This document shows, piece after piece, positions 9,169-18,481 of a stretch of 51,796 nt of DNA. The notes below the pieces were generated by a model. The model had not been told where the DNA came from. It was given only the letters and a program-made list of their open reading frames with translations, and did not search any database. The translations under genes were made by a program, and so were the position numbers. The DNA comes from an uncultured Bacilli bacterium (GTDB lineage Bacteria; Bacillota_I; Bacilli_A; RF39; UBA660), in assembly GCA_934162325.1 (NCBI GenBank), contig CAKPIH010000003.1, positions 1-51,796 of the forward strand, in the 5' to 3' direction. Numbering within the stretch: position 1 is the stretch's first letter; the number at the start of each line of letters is the position of its first letter.

Positions 9169-9258
9169 ATTTTTATTATTATTTATTATACTTAGGTTAG
9201 ATTTTTGAACCCTTTTAATTAACTTGTAGTTAACTTTTGAAAATAATATTTTTTTCAT
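9124..9258 (-). CDS. Leader small ORF 2 (44 aa)
   Basis: Starts at ATG 9258 after a strong AAAGGAGG with 8-nt spacing. The product begins MKKILFSKVNYKLIKRVQKS and ends SDFS. It matches the 45-aa ORF at 1690-1827 over its whole length except for the G10 region, which here is AAAAGGG, three bases shorter. Conservation of frame, ribosome binding site and overlap with the terminator in both copies argues for real translation. Function unknown; a cis-acting leader peptide is the simplest reading. Confidence 0.55.
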   Translation of the reverse strand: MKKILFSKVNYKLIKRVQKSNLSIINNNKNKDYEITNRNISDFS

Positions 9259-9325
9259 AAGAAGGGCCTCCTTTCTGATTTGTGAATTATTTTTCGTAAA
9301 TCTTTTATCTCTTACCTATGTATAA

Positions 9326-9354
9326 ATCATATCATAAAATTAAGTTAATTACAA
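9326..9354 (-). promoter_or_regulatory. Probable promoter of leader ORF 2 / 185-aa operon
   Basis: -35 TTGTAA (9349-9354), 17-nt spacer, -10 TATGAT (9326-9331) on the minus strand. It occupies the same place as the promoter of the paralogous operon but lacks the 13-bp inverted repeat. Confidence 0.5.
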
Positions 9355-9390
9355 TATTATTTTTTTATTTTACTTAGAATATAATTTAGT

Positions 9391-10023
9391 ATGAAAAAGA
9401 AATATATTTTATTATTAATGTTATTATTAATTATTATTATTTCTGTTACTTTAATATATAGAAATAGAAGTAATGAAAAGATTATTTATAATAATAAAGA
9501 AGATATTGATATTAAAGTTAAATATCCTATATATGAATATTATAAATTAAATAAAGCTATTACTAAGAATGTTAATTATTATTTAAAAGATAATATAGAT
9601 GATTATTATTTTCTTTATATTGATTATAAAGATTATGAATATAAGGAATATATATCTATAGTATTATATATATCTTATTTTACTGGAGGAGCTCATCCTA
9701 ATTATGAAATTAAAACTATTAATTATAATAAAAATACTAATAAATTTATTGATATAGATGATCTTATTAATAGGGATAAAGATATATTAAATAAATTATC
9801 TATATATTCTAGAGAATATTTTAGTAATAATGATATGTTTAATGATAAAGTTGTATTTGATATGATGATTGATGGTACTAAGAGTATTAAAGATAATTAT
9901 AAATATTTTAATATTACTAGGGATGGTTTAATTATATATTTTAATAGATATCAGATAGCTCCATACTACTATGGGGATTATAGTATTACTATTCCTTATA
10001 ATTATTTAGATTTAAGTATTTGA
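9391..10023 (+). CDS. RsiV-like membrane-anchored protein (DUF4163/DUF3298)
   Basis: A 210-aa protein with an N-terminal membrane anchor (about residues 4-23), then an extracellular domain. YFTGGAHPN (about residue 112) and YQIAPYYYGDYSITIPY near the C-terminus are signatures of the DUF3298 fold, found in the anti-sigma factor RsiV and the deacetylase PdaC. No catalytic deacetylase domain and no cytoplasmic anti-sigma domain are present, so the exact role is open; lysozyme or glycan binding is a guess from RsiV. There is no ribosome binding site: a TATAAT box (9380-9385) lies 5 nt before the ATG, suggesting a leaderless transcript. The gene is divergent from the SipW-type operon. Confidence 0.7.
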   Translation: MKKKYILLLMLLLIIIISVTLIYRNRSNEKIIYNNKEDIDIKVKYPIYEYYKLNKAITKNVNYYLKDNIDDYYFLYIDYKDYEYKEYISIVLYISYFTGGAHPNYEIKTINYNKNTNKFIDIDDLINRDKDILNKLSIYSREYFSNNDMFNDKVVFDMMIDGTKSIKDNYKYFNITRDGLIIYFNRYQIAPYYYGDYSITIPYNYLDLSI

Positions 10024-10069
10024 AATATTTTATTTATATGATAAAATTAAATAAAGGAGAATTGATAAA

Positions 10070-10804
10070 ATGAATATAAAATTATTTAAGAAAGCTATTC
10101 TTTTAATACATGGTTTTGCTGGTGGTAGTTATGATTATAATAGTCTAAATAATGATTTAGAATTATATAATAGTTTTGATGTATTTACTTTTACTTTACC
10201 AGGACATGAAAGAATGATTATTGATAAGGTAACTAGAAAAGATTGGATTAAAAAGGCTGAAGATGAATTAGAAAAGATAATAAATGCTGGTTATAGTGAG
10301 GTATATATAATTGGTCATAGTATGGGTGGTGTTATTGCTTCATATTTAGCAAGTAAATATAAACAAGTTAAAAAACTAGTACTCGCTGCTCCTGCCTTTC
10401 ATTACTTAGCTTTTAAAGGAGATAAAGTTGATGTTTTAGAAAGTATTAAAAAACTTCCTAATTTATTTAAGAATTATAATCCTGAAGAAGTATTATCTAG
10501 GTTATTTAAAGTACCTGCTCCTACGATTAGGGAATTTATGAAGTTAGTAGAAGAACATACTAAAGACGTTAAAAATATTACTTGTCCTACTTTAATATTA
10601 CATGGTGATAAAGATGATATTGTACCATATGATTCTGTATTATATGTTTATGATAATATTAAATCTAAGAGTGTTACTTTAATTGAATTAAAGACTTTAA
10701 CTCATGATTTATTTATGAATGATAGATATGAAGAAGTAAAGGGTTTAATTATTAAATTCTTTAAAACGATACCTAGTAATAAGAAAATACAAAAAAAGAT
10801 ATAA
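10070..10804 (+). CDS. Alpha/beta hydrolase (carboxylesterase-like)
   Basis: A 244-aa serine hydrolase. The sequence begins after a short N-terminus with the beta-strand and oxyanion region ILLIHGFAGGSYDY, and carries the nucleophile elbow GHSMGG (about residues 84-89). The acid is in LILHGDKDDIVP, and the His in LTHDLF. This order fits Est30/YvaK-type monoacylglycerol or carboxyl esterases; the substrate cannot be inferred. It has no signal peptide and should be cytoplasmic. AAAGGAGA lies about 8 nt before the ATG. It may be co-transcribed with the upstream RsiV-like gene (46-nt gap) and ends at a terminator shared with the convergent adhesin gene. Confidence 0.85.
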   Translation: MNIKLFKKAILLIHGFAGGSYDYNSLNNDLELYNSFDVFTFTLPGHERMIIDKVTRKDWIKKAEDELEKIINAGYSEVYIIGHSMGGVIASYLASKYKQVKKLVLAAPAFHYLAFKGDKVDVLESIKKLPNLFKNYNPEEVLSRLFKVPAPTIREFMKLVEEHTKDVKNITCPTLILHGDKDDIVPYDSVLYVYDNIKSKSVTLIELKTLTHDLFMNDRYEEVKGLIIKFFKTIPSNKKIQKKI

Positions 10805-10833
10805 GAAAAGAGACTCATTATAAGGTCTCTTTT
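10805..10833. terminator. Bidirectional terminator between hydrolase and adhesin genes
   Basis: Stem AAAAGAGAC / GTCTCTTTT with a 10-nt loop, A-rich on one side and followed by T-rich sequence on the other. It overlaps the stop codon region of the adhesin gene. Confidence 0.8.
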
Positions 10834-13800
10834 ACTTTTTTATATCCTCTTACTGATAATACTAACATACTAATAATTATTAGATAATTATATAAATTAC
10901 TTTGTTCTACTCCAGTTTGAGGAGGTAATTCTTCAATATCTCCAGTACCCATAATATTAGTATAAATATATTCTACATATATAGTATCATCTATATAAGT
11001 ACCATTTTCATTACCATTAATTTCTTTTAAACTATAGCCAAAGAAATCTTTTTCTTCAGTATTATATTCTTTACCTACTAAATCAGTAGTTTTAACTTCT
11101 GTAGTAAGTTCATTACCATCAGTATCTTTATAAGTAGCAATTACTACACCATAAGGTACTTTATCAGTAACTTCATCTTCATCAGTAATTTCATTATTAC
11201 CATAAATTAATCTTGATTCAACTTTATTAGTAACTTCACTACCTATATTTGTATATCTTAATTTAATATCAAATGATTCATTTATTACTTGATTATTTTC
11301 ATCTATATTATATATTTCTTTACATGTAATTACTTTTCCATCTAAAGTACATCTCTTATCCATAGAAGTAATAACTACATTATATGGTAATATATCAGTA
11401 AGTTCTAAAGTAACTTCTCCAACATAATTTTCTATTTTACCATTATAATTTAATACATAATTATATTCTGAATTAATATCAGTAATTTGATTCTTTTGTA
11501 ATTTAGTTACATCGTTTTCAGTTATTTCACCATTATTTTTAATATAATTATAAATAACTGTAATAGTAGAATCTGCTACAAACTTACCATTAGCATTATC
11601 AGGTAAAGCTTTAGTATCTAATGTATATCCATAGAATGATTTGGCACTAGTCTCATAGCTTACTCCACCTAAATTAGTTTTAGTATCTTCTACTTCTAAT
11701 ATAGTGTTACCACTTATATGTTTTACTACTAAATTTCCTTTTAATACTTCAGTTTCAGTTTCAGTCTCTTCTGATGGGATTTTATTTCCATCTAAATCTA
11801 CTACTGTTTGAGCTTTATTAATAATTTTATCAGAGTTAATTCCTATAAATACTAATTCTAAGTCAAATGATGCGTTTACTTCAAATACGCCATTTATATA
11901 GTCTTCCTCTGTTATATTATTATACTCTTTAATACAAGTAATAGTTTTATTACCATCATATGTACAAGTACTAGGTAATTTAGATTTATTAATATTAATA
12001 GTATAAGGTAACATATCTTTAACTATTAATTTAGCATTTCCTACATAATCTTTTATTTTAGCAGAACTACTTATAGTATAATTAAATACTCTATCAATAC
12101 TATTAATAGTATTAGGTCCTGTTTTCTCTACTTTAGGTTCTTCTACAGTACCTTCATTCTTAGTATAGTAATATGTTACTGTTATTTTACCTTCAGTATA
12201 TTTACCATCTTTATTTTCAGGTAATTTATTTTCATTTAATGTATATCCTAATATTTCTTTAGGACTAGTGGTATAATCAGTACCTGCTAGTTTTTCTCCT
12301 AATTCTTCTTTTGGAGCAATTTCACTATTAGTATTTTCATCTTTAAATAATACTTCTACAGTGCCTTTAATTTCTACATTAACATCTTCAGAATCTTCAG
12401 TTCCATCAGTAGTAGTATTATTAACTACTGTAACACCACTAGCTATATTAGTTAACTTATCACCATTAACACTTATATAGTCATTATATTTTATCATATA
12501 TTCAATAGTAACATTAATAGGATAAGTACTCATATATTTATCTATATTATAAGTCTTAGTCCAAGTAATAGTATTATTTTCTTCATCATATATACCATTA
12601 TTTAAAACACTATTATTAACATCTATACTTTGTGGTAATGTATCAGTAATAGTAACTCTTACTACATCACCTTCTCTAACATTATTAAGTGTTGTATTAT
12701 AATTTATTGTGTAACCAACTTTATTATCTAAACTTGTTACTGTATTCATATTTGCTTTTTTAGTAATAGCTTCATCAGTATAACTAAATTTTTTAGCAGT
12801 ATATAAAACATTTATAACATTCTCAGAAACTTTTGTTGAAATAACAAGGCTTTCTGGATTTACGCTATTAAATTCATAGCCATCTCCTGCATCAGCAAGA
12901 TAAGCATTCTTATCATTATCATTTAGAGTGATAGCATCATTTTTATGAGTGTTTCTTGTATCACTAGAACCTAAATAATTTCTATCATTAGGATTAGTTA
13001 TTTCATCTTTATAATAATTAATAACATAATTATATGTATTTTGTACCCAATATACTTCGGCACTTTCACTACTTGTAATAGGATTTGTTAATCCATCACC
13101 AGTTAATGTAAATGAATTATTATTATCATTACCATTAGTTCTATACCAACCAGTAGCACTATCTTTATCTTTTATTTCAATATTAAATGAATATACTTTT
13201 TCTTCTTCAGTAATATCACCAACTTTAATAGTTACATCTTTACCATTAACAGTAATATCTTGACTATCTTTAGTACCTTCAACATACTTAAAGTTATTTC
13301 CAATTACATCTGTTAATACACCATTAGTAGCAGCAATAGAAGTTTTTATATCCTCAAATATAGTCTTAAAACTATCTGCTATACCTGTTGAATTTGCTTC
13401 TTTATAAAATCCTTTTTCTTCTTTGTTATACTCATAATAATAATCCCTGTATCCATAAACTTTAGTCATAGTAGTATCAGAAGATATTTTTTTAAGGACA
13501 TCTTTAGCAGTAGCATCATTTTCGATACCATAACCAATAGAGAACACTGTTATTTTATTGTCATTCTTAGCTTCATATGCTCTATCCATTGCTCTATCAG
13601 TGGCACTCTTGCCATTACTACCACCACTAGTAGGTTGACCATCACCAATTACAACAATATACTTTTGAGCATTTGGATCAGTTATCTCTTTTAATTTATC
13701 AATAGCATTACTTAATCCTGCTTGTAAGTTTGTATTTCCTTCAGGATGCCCAAAATCACGAGCTGTTAATGCAGTATGACTAAACTCAGTAGCAGTACTA

Positions 13801-14390
13801 GCACTTCCTGAAAAAGTAACCAAAGAAATATTAGTATTTTCTACTTTAGATAAACTATCAGAAAAACTAATTGCACCATTAACAGCACTTTCCCATTTAT
13901 CTTGTGTTAAAGCATTAGGCATTTCGCCTCTATTATAATTACCTCTACAAGTAATTTTTGTACCATCAGCAGCAGTGTAATGAACATTCCAGCCTCTTTC
14001 TGATATATATGAATATCCATTTTTAGCGCCATCACAAATCATACTACCAGAAGTATCAAATACAACTACTACATATACTGGTTTTGTAACTGTAGTAGAA
14101 TCTTCCTTGTTCTTTCCTTTCACTCTTAATTCAACATTATATATTCCATTTTCAGCATCTAATTTAGTAACTGTCTTGGTAACTAGTGCTTCATCAGTTT
14201 CATAGTTCCCCGAATATATAGTTGCATTATTGCCATCATTTACTACTTTATCATTAATACCAACATCACCTTTAACAGGTTCTCTATTAGATATTTCGTT
14301 AGCAAATACCTTAATAGGAGTCATTAAATCTGACACAATCATTGCTGCAAGTACTAATAATTTAGTATACTTCATAAAATTTTTTTTCAT
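10818..14390 (-). CDS. LPXTG-type surface adhesin with vWA and MucBP-like repeats
   Basis: A 1190-aa cell-wall protein. It has an N-terminal signal peptide (cleavage after VFANE-like region, about residue 30). A von Willebrand A domain (about 105-360) carries a MIDAS motif, DTSGSM, with IVVIGDGQPTSGG. From about 540 come three rounds of a DUF11/isopeptide-like domain, each opening with a Tyr-rich NYT/NYV strand and an LP-Y-I motif, alternating with three MucBP-like domains. These contain GYTL or GYSL, GKYTEG- or GTYID-like turns, and end in VTYYYTKN-type strands. The C-terminus has LPPQTG, a hydrophobic helix and a basic tail: a sortase signal. A class B-like sortase gene abuts it upstream. 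The likely role is adhesion to mucin or matrix (inference). GAGGAGGG precedes the ATG. Confidence 0.9.
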   Translation of the reverse strand: MKKNFMKYTKLLVLAAMIVSDLMTPIKVFANEISNREPVKGDVGINDKVVNDGNNATIYSGNYETDEALVTKTVTKLDAENGIYNVELRVKGKNKEDSTTVTKPVYVVVVFDTSGSMICDGAKNGYSYISERGWNVHYTAADGTKITCRGNYNRGEMPNALTQDKWESAVNGAISFSDSLSKVENTNISLVTFSGSASTATEFSHTALTARDFGHPEGNTNLQAGLSNAIDKLKEITDPNAQKYIVVIGDGQPTSGGSNGKSATDRAMDRAYEAKNDNKITVFSIGYGIENDATAKDVLKKISSDTTMTKVYGYRDYYYEYNKEEKGFYKEANSTGIADSFKTIFEDIKTSIAATNGVLTDVIGNNFKYVEGTKDSQDITVNGKDVTIKVGDITEEEKVYSFNIEIKDKDSATGWYRTNGNDNNNSFTLTGDGLTNPITSSESAEVYWVQNTYNYVINYYKDEITNPNDRNYLGSSDTRNTHKNDAITLNDNDKNAYLADAGDGYEFNSVNPESLVISTKVSENVINVLYTAKKFSYTDEAITKKANMNTVTSLDNKVGYTINYNTTLNNVREGDVVRVTITDTLPQSIDVNNSVLNNGIYDEENNTITWTKTYNIDKYMSTYPINVTIEYMIKYNDYISVNGDKLTNIASGVTVVNNTTTDGTEDSEDVNVEIKGTVEVLFKDENTNSEIAPKEELGEKLAGTDYTTSPKEILGYTLNENKLPENKDGKYTEGKITVTYYYTKNEGTVEEPKVEKTGPNTINSIDRVFNYTISSSAKIKDYVGNAKLIVKDMLPYTININKSKLPSTCTYDGNKTITCIKEYNNITEEDYINGVFEVNASFDLELVFIGINSDKIINKAQTVVDLDGNKIPSEETETETEVLKGNLVVKHISGNTILEVEDTKTNLGGVSYETSAKSFYGYTLDTKALPDNANGKFVADSTITVIYNYIKNNGEITENDVTKLQKNQITDINSEYNYVLNYNGKIENYVGEVTLELTDILPYNVVITSMDKRCTLDGKVITCKEIYNIDENNQVINESFDIKLRYTNIGSEVTNKVESRLIYGNNEITDEDEVTDKVPYGVVIATYKDTDGNELTTEVKTTDLVGKEYNTEEKDFFGYSLKEINGNENGTYIDDTIYVEYIYTNIMGTGDIEELPPQTGVEQSNLYNYLIIISMLVLSVRGYKKVKETL

Positions 14391-15119
14391 TTAAACCCTC
14401 CTCAATATAATTAATAAATATTTTTTTTGATAATTATGATAATCTTTATGTGTACTACATGTTTGAAGTATTAATATTTCATCATCTTTAGTTACTTCTA
14501 TTCCTGTATCATACATAGACTTACTTTTTAATTTCTCTAAGTGATTTAAATATTCTTCATCACTATTAAAATTAATATTCATATATGAATAATCAGTAGG
14601 TTCTACATATACAGAGAATATTTCATACCTCTTTTTAGTAGTACTAGTAGTTAAATCTACATACTTATGATTATCATAATAATCTTTATCATAAAACTCT
14701 TCTAATATCTTAAATGGCATATCAATTTTAGAAGAATTATGACCATAAATTAATAATTTTTTACTACTATCTATATCTACTCTATAATCTAAGTAAATAC
14801 TACCCATATAGTTGCTATTACCATATGCATCATGATTTAAATAGTAGTCATTATCACTTCCCTGTAATACAGGTACTATATAATCAGTATTTTCTATTTC
14901 TAAAATACCTTTTATATCATTATTATTATATTCTTCTCTAACTTTAGTAATAACATCACTATAGTTAATAGGATTTGTTATGTTATCATTACTTTCTATA
15001 TCAATATTAAGTTGATAATCCTTCTTTTTACTAGTAGGTAATTCTACCAACATCAAAGCAATACTTAATATTAAAATATTACTTGTAATATAAATTATTA
15101 CTCTTTTTTTATTTTTCAT
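14391..15119 (-). CDS. Sortase, class B-like
   Basis: A 242-aa transpeptidase with an N-terminal membrane anchor (about 7-24). Catalytic residues are visible: His in LLIYGHNSS, Cys in LILQTCSTH and Arg in LLIILRRV near the C-terminus. The NxDYYLNHDAYG-like segment and overall length fit class B. It ends one base before the adhesin start, so the pair is one operon and the enzyme probably anchors that LPPQTG protein. Class B sortases more often take NPQTN-type motifs, so the pairing is slightly unusual. The upstream element is GGGGGT rather than AGGAGG. Confidence 0.88.
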   Translation of the reverse strand: MKNKKRVIIYITSNILILSIALMLVELPTSKKKDYQLNIDIESNDNITNPINYSDVITKVREEYNNNDIKGILEIENTDYIVPVLQGSDNDYYLNHDAYGNSNYMGSIYLDYRVDIDSSKKLLIYGHNSSKIDMPFKILEEFYDKDYYDNHKYVDLTTSTTKKRYEIFSVYVEPTDYSYMNINFNSDEEYLNHLEKLKSKSMYDTGIEVTKDDEILILQTCSTHKDYHNYQKKYLLIILRRV

Positions 15120-15141
15120 AATACCCCCATTAGATGGTTTA

Positions 15142-15171
15142 CTATTACATCAGATTTTATCTTTTTGTCAA
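15142..15171 (-). promoter_or_regulatory. Promoter of the sortase-adhesin operon
   Basis: -35 TTGACA (15166-15171). The -10 is TAATAG with an 18-nt spacer, or TGTAAT with 16 nt. It lies 23 nt before the sortase start. Confidence 0.6.
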
Positions 15172-15181
15172 TAATTACAAT

Positions 15182-15225
15182 GAAAAAAGAAGTATTAACA
15201 AGAATTCCCTTATTAAAAACTTCTT
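15182..15225 (-). terminator. Intrinsic terminator after cysteine desulfurase gene
   Basis: Outer stem AAGAAGT / ACTTCTT with AT-rich inner pairing, followed on the minus strand by TTTTTT. Confidence 0.7.
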
Positions 15226-15266
15226 ACTTCATCTATATTATGTACTAATATTATATACTTTAAACA

Positions 15267-16388
15267 TTATTTTAATGACAATTTATTAATTATTTTATTA
15301 AATACTTCATTAAATCTATTTACTTCTTCTATAGTATTCTTACAAGATAAACTTATTCTAATGCTATGAGTAGCTATATTATTATCTGGATATAAACTAT
15401 ATACACTACTAGATAAATCACTAGTAGAGCAAGCGCTTTTAGTAGATATATAAATATTTTCTTCTTCCATAGCATGAATAAATGTCTCTGGTTTTATATT
15501 TAATATACTAAAATTAATTATATAAGGTATACTATTAGAAGTACTATTAATATGAATATTATCATATTTTTTTAAATTATTAAGTATTTTATTATTTAAT
15601 TCTTCTACATATTTATAATTATCTTCAACATTAGGTATTATTAATTCTAAAGCTTTCATTAAGCTACATATTAATGGTAATGCTGGTGTACCACTTCTGT
15701 AAACTGTAGTACTCTTTCCTCCATGAATTAAATTATCAATAACAATATTATCTTTCTTTATAAGTAAGCCTATTCCTTTCATACCAAATATCTTATGACC
15801 TGACATACTCATAAAATCCATATCGTTAAAATCTACTTTTATTTTACCTATAGCCTGAGTAGCATCAACATGAAAATAACATTTAGGATAATTATTTATA
15901 ATTTTTTTTATTTCTTTTATATTTTGTTTAATACCTAGTTCACTATCTACATAAGAAATAGCTACTAATATGGTTTTATCATTTATTAATTCTTTTAGAT
16001 TATCTAAATCTATTAATCCATCTTTATTTATTTTAACATAATCAATTATAAAGCCTTTACTTTCTAAGTATTTAACTGTTTCTATAGTACTAGAATGTTC
16101 TAAATGTGTAGTAATTATATGATTACCACGATTCTTATATCTAGAAGCAACTCCTTTTAAAACAGTATTATTAGATTCTGATGCTCCTGATGTATAGATA
16201 ATCTCACTAGGTTTAACATTTAATAACCTAGCAATTTTCTCAGTAGCATATTCTTCTAATTCCTTAGACTTAACTCCAAGACTATGAATAGAATTAGAGT
16301 TTCCTGGATATTCAGTACATACTTTATTAAAAGTTTCTAATACTTTAGGATCAACAAATGTAGTAGCACTATTATCAAAATAAATCAT
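15267..16388 (-). CDS. Cysteine desulfurase (NifS/IscS family)
   Basis: A 373-aa PLP enzyme that takes sulfur from L-cysteine for Fe-S cluster or tRNA thiolation pathways. It begins MIYFDNSATT, typical of the family. TSGASESNN, the PLP lysine in MSGHKIFGMKG and RSGTPA are visible, as is the persulfide-forming Cys in STKSACST. No IscU or ThiI partner lies next to it, so the acceptor pathway is undecided. It is transcribed alone, divergent from the methyltransferase gene, with GAAGGA before the ATG. A possible promoter (TTTAAA-17-TAAAAT) lies just upstream. Confidence 0.92.
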   Translation of the reverse strand: MIYFDNSATTFVDPKVLETFNKVCTEYPGNSNSIHSLGVKSKELEEYATEKIARLLNVKPSEIIYTSGASESNNTVLKGVASRYKNRGNHIITTHLEHSSTIETVKYLESKGFIIDYVKINKDGLIDLDNLKELINDKTILVAISYVDSELGIKQNIKEIKKIINNYPKCYFHVDATQAIGKIKVDFNDMDFMSMSGHKIFGMKGIGLLIKKDNIVIDNLIHGGKSTTVYRSGTPALPLICSLMKALELIIPNVEDNYKYVEELNNKILNNLKKYDNIHINSTSNSIPYIINFSILNIKPETFIHAMEEENIYISTKSACSTSDLSSSVYSLYPDNNIATHSIRISLSCKNTIEEVNRFNEVFNKIINKLSLK

Positions 16389-16494
16389 AATATTCCTTCT
16401 TTCTCTTAGTATTTTATCACAGATATTATTTTTTTTAAAGTAAATTTATTTACTTATTTAAAATATTAGTTTATGATATTTACAGGTGATTTTT

Positions 16495-17271
16495 ATGAAT
16501 GAAAAGAATCTAATTACTTATTATAATAAATTTAATGAAGATAAAAGATTAACTAGAAGACATGGTATTATTGAATATAGGACCGCTACTAAATATATTC
16601 ATGAATATTTAAATACTATGAATAATCCTAAAATAATTGATATAGGAGCAGGTACTGGTGCCTACTCTATTCCTCTAGCTAATGAAGGTTATGATGTAAC
16701 AGCAGTAGAATTAATAAAGCATAATTTAATGACATTAAAGAAAAATAGTGATAAAGTAAAAACTTATTTAGGTAATGCTATAGACTTACATAAATTTAAA
16801 GATAATACTTTTGATATTGTTTTACTATTTGGTCCTATGTATCATTTGATTAGTAATGAAGATAAAATAAAAGCTCTTAGTGAAACTAAAAGAATTGTTA
16901 AAGAAAATGGTTTGATTTTTATTAGCTATTATATGAATGAATATGCTATTATTACTCATGGTTTTATGGAAAATACTATTAAAGAAGATATTAAAAATAA
17001 TCTTATTGATCATAATTTTCATATTACTCCTAAAGAAGATGATTTATATAGTATGGTTAGATTAGAGGATATTAATTATTATAAGGATACTTTAAATTTA
17101 AAAAGAGTTAAAATACTATCGCAAGATGGTCCTACTGACTACTTAAGAAAAATTATTAATAAAATGGATGATGAAACTTTTGAAATATATTATAAATATC
17201 ATTTATCTATATGTGAAAGAGAAGAACTACTAGGAGCATCTTCTCATGTACTAGATATACTTAAAAAATAA
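16495..17271 (+). CDS. Class I SAM-dependent methyltransferase
   Basis: A 258-aa protein with a Rossmann methyltransferase fold: motif I IIDIGAGTGAYSIPLA (about residues 48-63), acidic residue in VTAVEL, and FDIVLLFGPMYHL (motif IV region). The substrate is not recognisable; UbiE/small-molecule type methyltransferases are the closest general class. The start is set at ATG 16495, with AGGTGA 6 nt upstream; an in-frame GTG at 16486 overlaps that ribosome binding site. No signal peptide. It is monocistronic by appearance, followed by the Fic gene with its own upstream region. Confidence 0.85.
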   Translation: MNEKNLITYYNKFNEDKRLTRRHGIIEYRTATKYIHEYLNTMNNPKIIDIGAGTGAYSIPLANEGYDVTAVELIKHNLMTLKKNSDKVKTYLGNAIDLHKFKDNTFDIVLLFGPMYHLISNEDKIKALSETKRIVKENGLIFISYYMNEYAIITHGFMENTIKEDIKNNLIDHNFHITPKEDDLYSMVRLEDINYYKDTLNLKRVKILSQDGPTDYLRKIINKMDDETFEIYYKYHLSICEREELLGASSHVLDILKK

Positions 17272-17292
17272 ATAAATTTTAACACAATTGTA

Positions 17293-17348
17293 AAATATGT
17301 TAAAAAAAATGAAAATTTTTAACATATTTATTGCATATGTTAAAAAAA
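17293..17348. promoter_or_regulatory. ATATGTTAA repeat cluster upstream of fic (putative operator)
   Basis: A perfect 14-bp inverted repeat, AAATATGTTAAAAA / TTTTTAACATATTT, at 17293-17329 is followed by a third half-site, CATATGTTAAAAAAA, at 17334-17348. No T-run follows the hairpin in the plus direction. A TATTAT/TAATAT -10-like sequence and GAGGAGAT ribosome binding site come next, so the cluster lies where a repressor would bind. The Fic protein's own C-terminal winged helix is a candidate binder. Confidence 0.45.
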
Positions 17349-17380
17349 TAGTGTAATATTATATATGAGGAGATGATGAT

Positions 17381-18436
17381 ATGAAACTATTACCATTTAG
17401 TGATTATGATTTAAAAACTGCTAAAATACTAGAAGCATTAAATGAAGCTTCTAGATCACTTGCTGAACTAAAAGGTTTTGCTAATTCAATACCTAATCAG
17501 CATATACTTATAAATGCAATAACCATTAATGAAGCAAAAGATAGTAGTGCCATTGAAAATATAGTTACAACTCATGATAGTATTTATAAAGTATTGACTG
17601 AAAGTGGTTATAAAGAAGATGCAGCCAAAGAGGTTGTGGATTATAGAAGTGCTATTTGGCGTGGATATGAAATCATTAAAGAAAAGGAATTTATATCAAC
17701 AAACATATTAGTAGAATTACAAGCTATGATTGAGCCGAATAAAACTGGTATAAGAAAAACACCAGGAACAAATTTAGTAAATAGTAGTACTGGTGAAATA
17801 ATATATACTCCGCCACAAGCTGAAAATGAAATTAGAGATTTACTAAAGAATTTAGAGGACTACATTAATGATACCAATGACGAAACTGATCCTTTAATTA
17901 AAATGGCTTTAATTCATTATCAATTTGAAGGTATCCATCCTTTTTATGATGGAAATGGCAGAACAGGAAGAATACTAAATGTTTTATATTTAGTATTAAA
18001 TCATTTATTAGATAGTCCTATTCTTTATCTAAGTAATTATATTAATAGAAATAAAAGTGATTATTATAGACTATTATCTGAATTTAGAGAAAAAGATAAT
18101 TATGAAGATTGGATAATATATATTTTAAAAGGTATAGAAGAAACATCTAAAAATACAATTGAATTAATTAAAAAAATATTAGAAGAGATGGAATCTTATA
18201 AAAAGGACTTTATTGAAAAACTACCTAAAATTTATTCTGATGAACTATTAGATTCTTTATTCTTCGAAGTATACACTAGAATTAATTATATTGAGGACAG
18301 ATGTGGTGTAACTAGACAAACAGCTGCTACTTATTTAAGTCAGTTAGTAGATGATGGATTACTTGAATATGAAAAAATAGGAAGAGAAAGTATTTACAAA
18401 AATACAAGATTAACTGATTTACTAAAAAAATTTTAG
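17381..18436 (+). CDS. Fic-family AMP transferase with C-terminal winged helix
   Basis: A 351-aa protein. The Fic core motif HPFYDGNGRTGR starts at His186, giving the catalytic His and the phosphate-binding loop of enzymes that transfer AMP from ATP to a target hydroxyl. An N-terminal inhibitory helix motif, SSAIEN (residues 55-60, pattern S/TxxxE-G/N), marks a class II, self-inhibited Fic. The C-terminus (about 285-351) holds a winged helix with DRCGVTRQTAATYLSQL. This is the SoFic-like arrangement. The target is unknown. It stands alone between a repeat-rich upstream region and a bidirectional terminator; no antitoxin gene is adjacent, as expected when inhibition is built in. Confidence 0.92.
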   Translation: MKLLPFSDYDLKTAKILEALNEASRSLAELKGFANSIPNQHILINAITINEAKDSSAIENIVTTHDSIYKVLTESGYKEDAAKEVVDYRSAIWRGYEIIKEKEFISTNILVELQAMIEPNKTGIRKTPGTNLVNSSTGEIIYTPPQAENEIRDLLKNLEDYINDTNDETDPLIKMALIHYQFEGIHPFYDGNGRTGRILNVLYLVLNHLLDSPILYLSNYINRNKSDYYRLLSEFREKDNYEDWIIYILKGIEETSKNTIELIKKILEEMESYKKDFIEKLPKIYSDELLDSLFFEVYTRINYIEDRCGVTRQTAATYLSQLVDDGLLEYEKIGRESIYKNTRLTDLLKKF

Positions 18437-18451
18437 ATAACAAAAAAATGA

Positions 18452-18481
18452 GTAGAAAAACTAAGTTTCTACCCTTTTTTT
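18452..18481. terminator. Bidirectional terminator between fic and FNT genes
   Basis: Stem GTAGAAA / TTTCTAC with a 7-nt loop, T-run of seven on the plus strand and A-run on the other side. Confidence 0.8.

Noticed and set aside
9124..9258. Leader ORF 2 as a secreted peptide pheromone or bacteriocin
   Set aside because: It has no hydrophobic signal segment, double-Gly leader or nearby exporter/modification gene; its overlap with the terminator fits a cis-acting leader better.
17293..17329. Inverted repeat read as a terminator for the methyltransferase gene
   Set aside because: The stem is pure A/T and is followed by ATTGC rather than a T-run; the extra half-site downstream fits an operator better.
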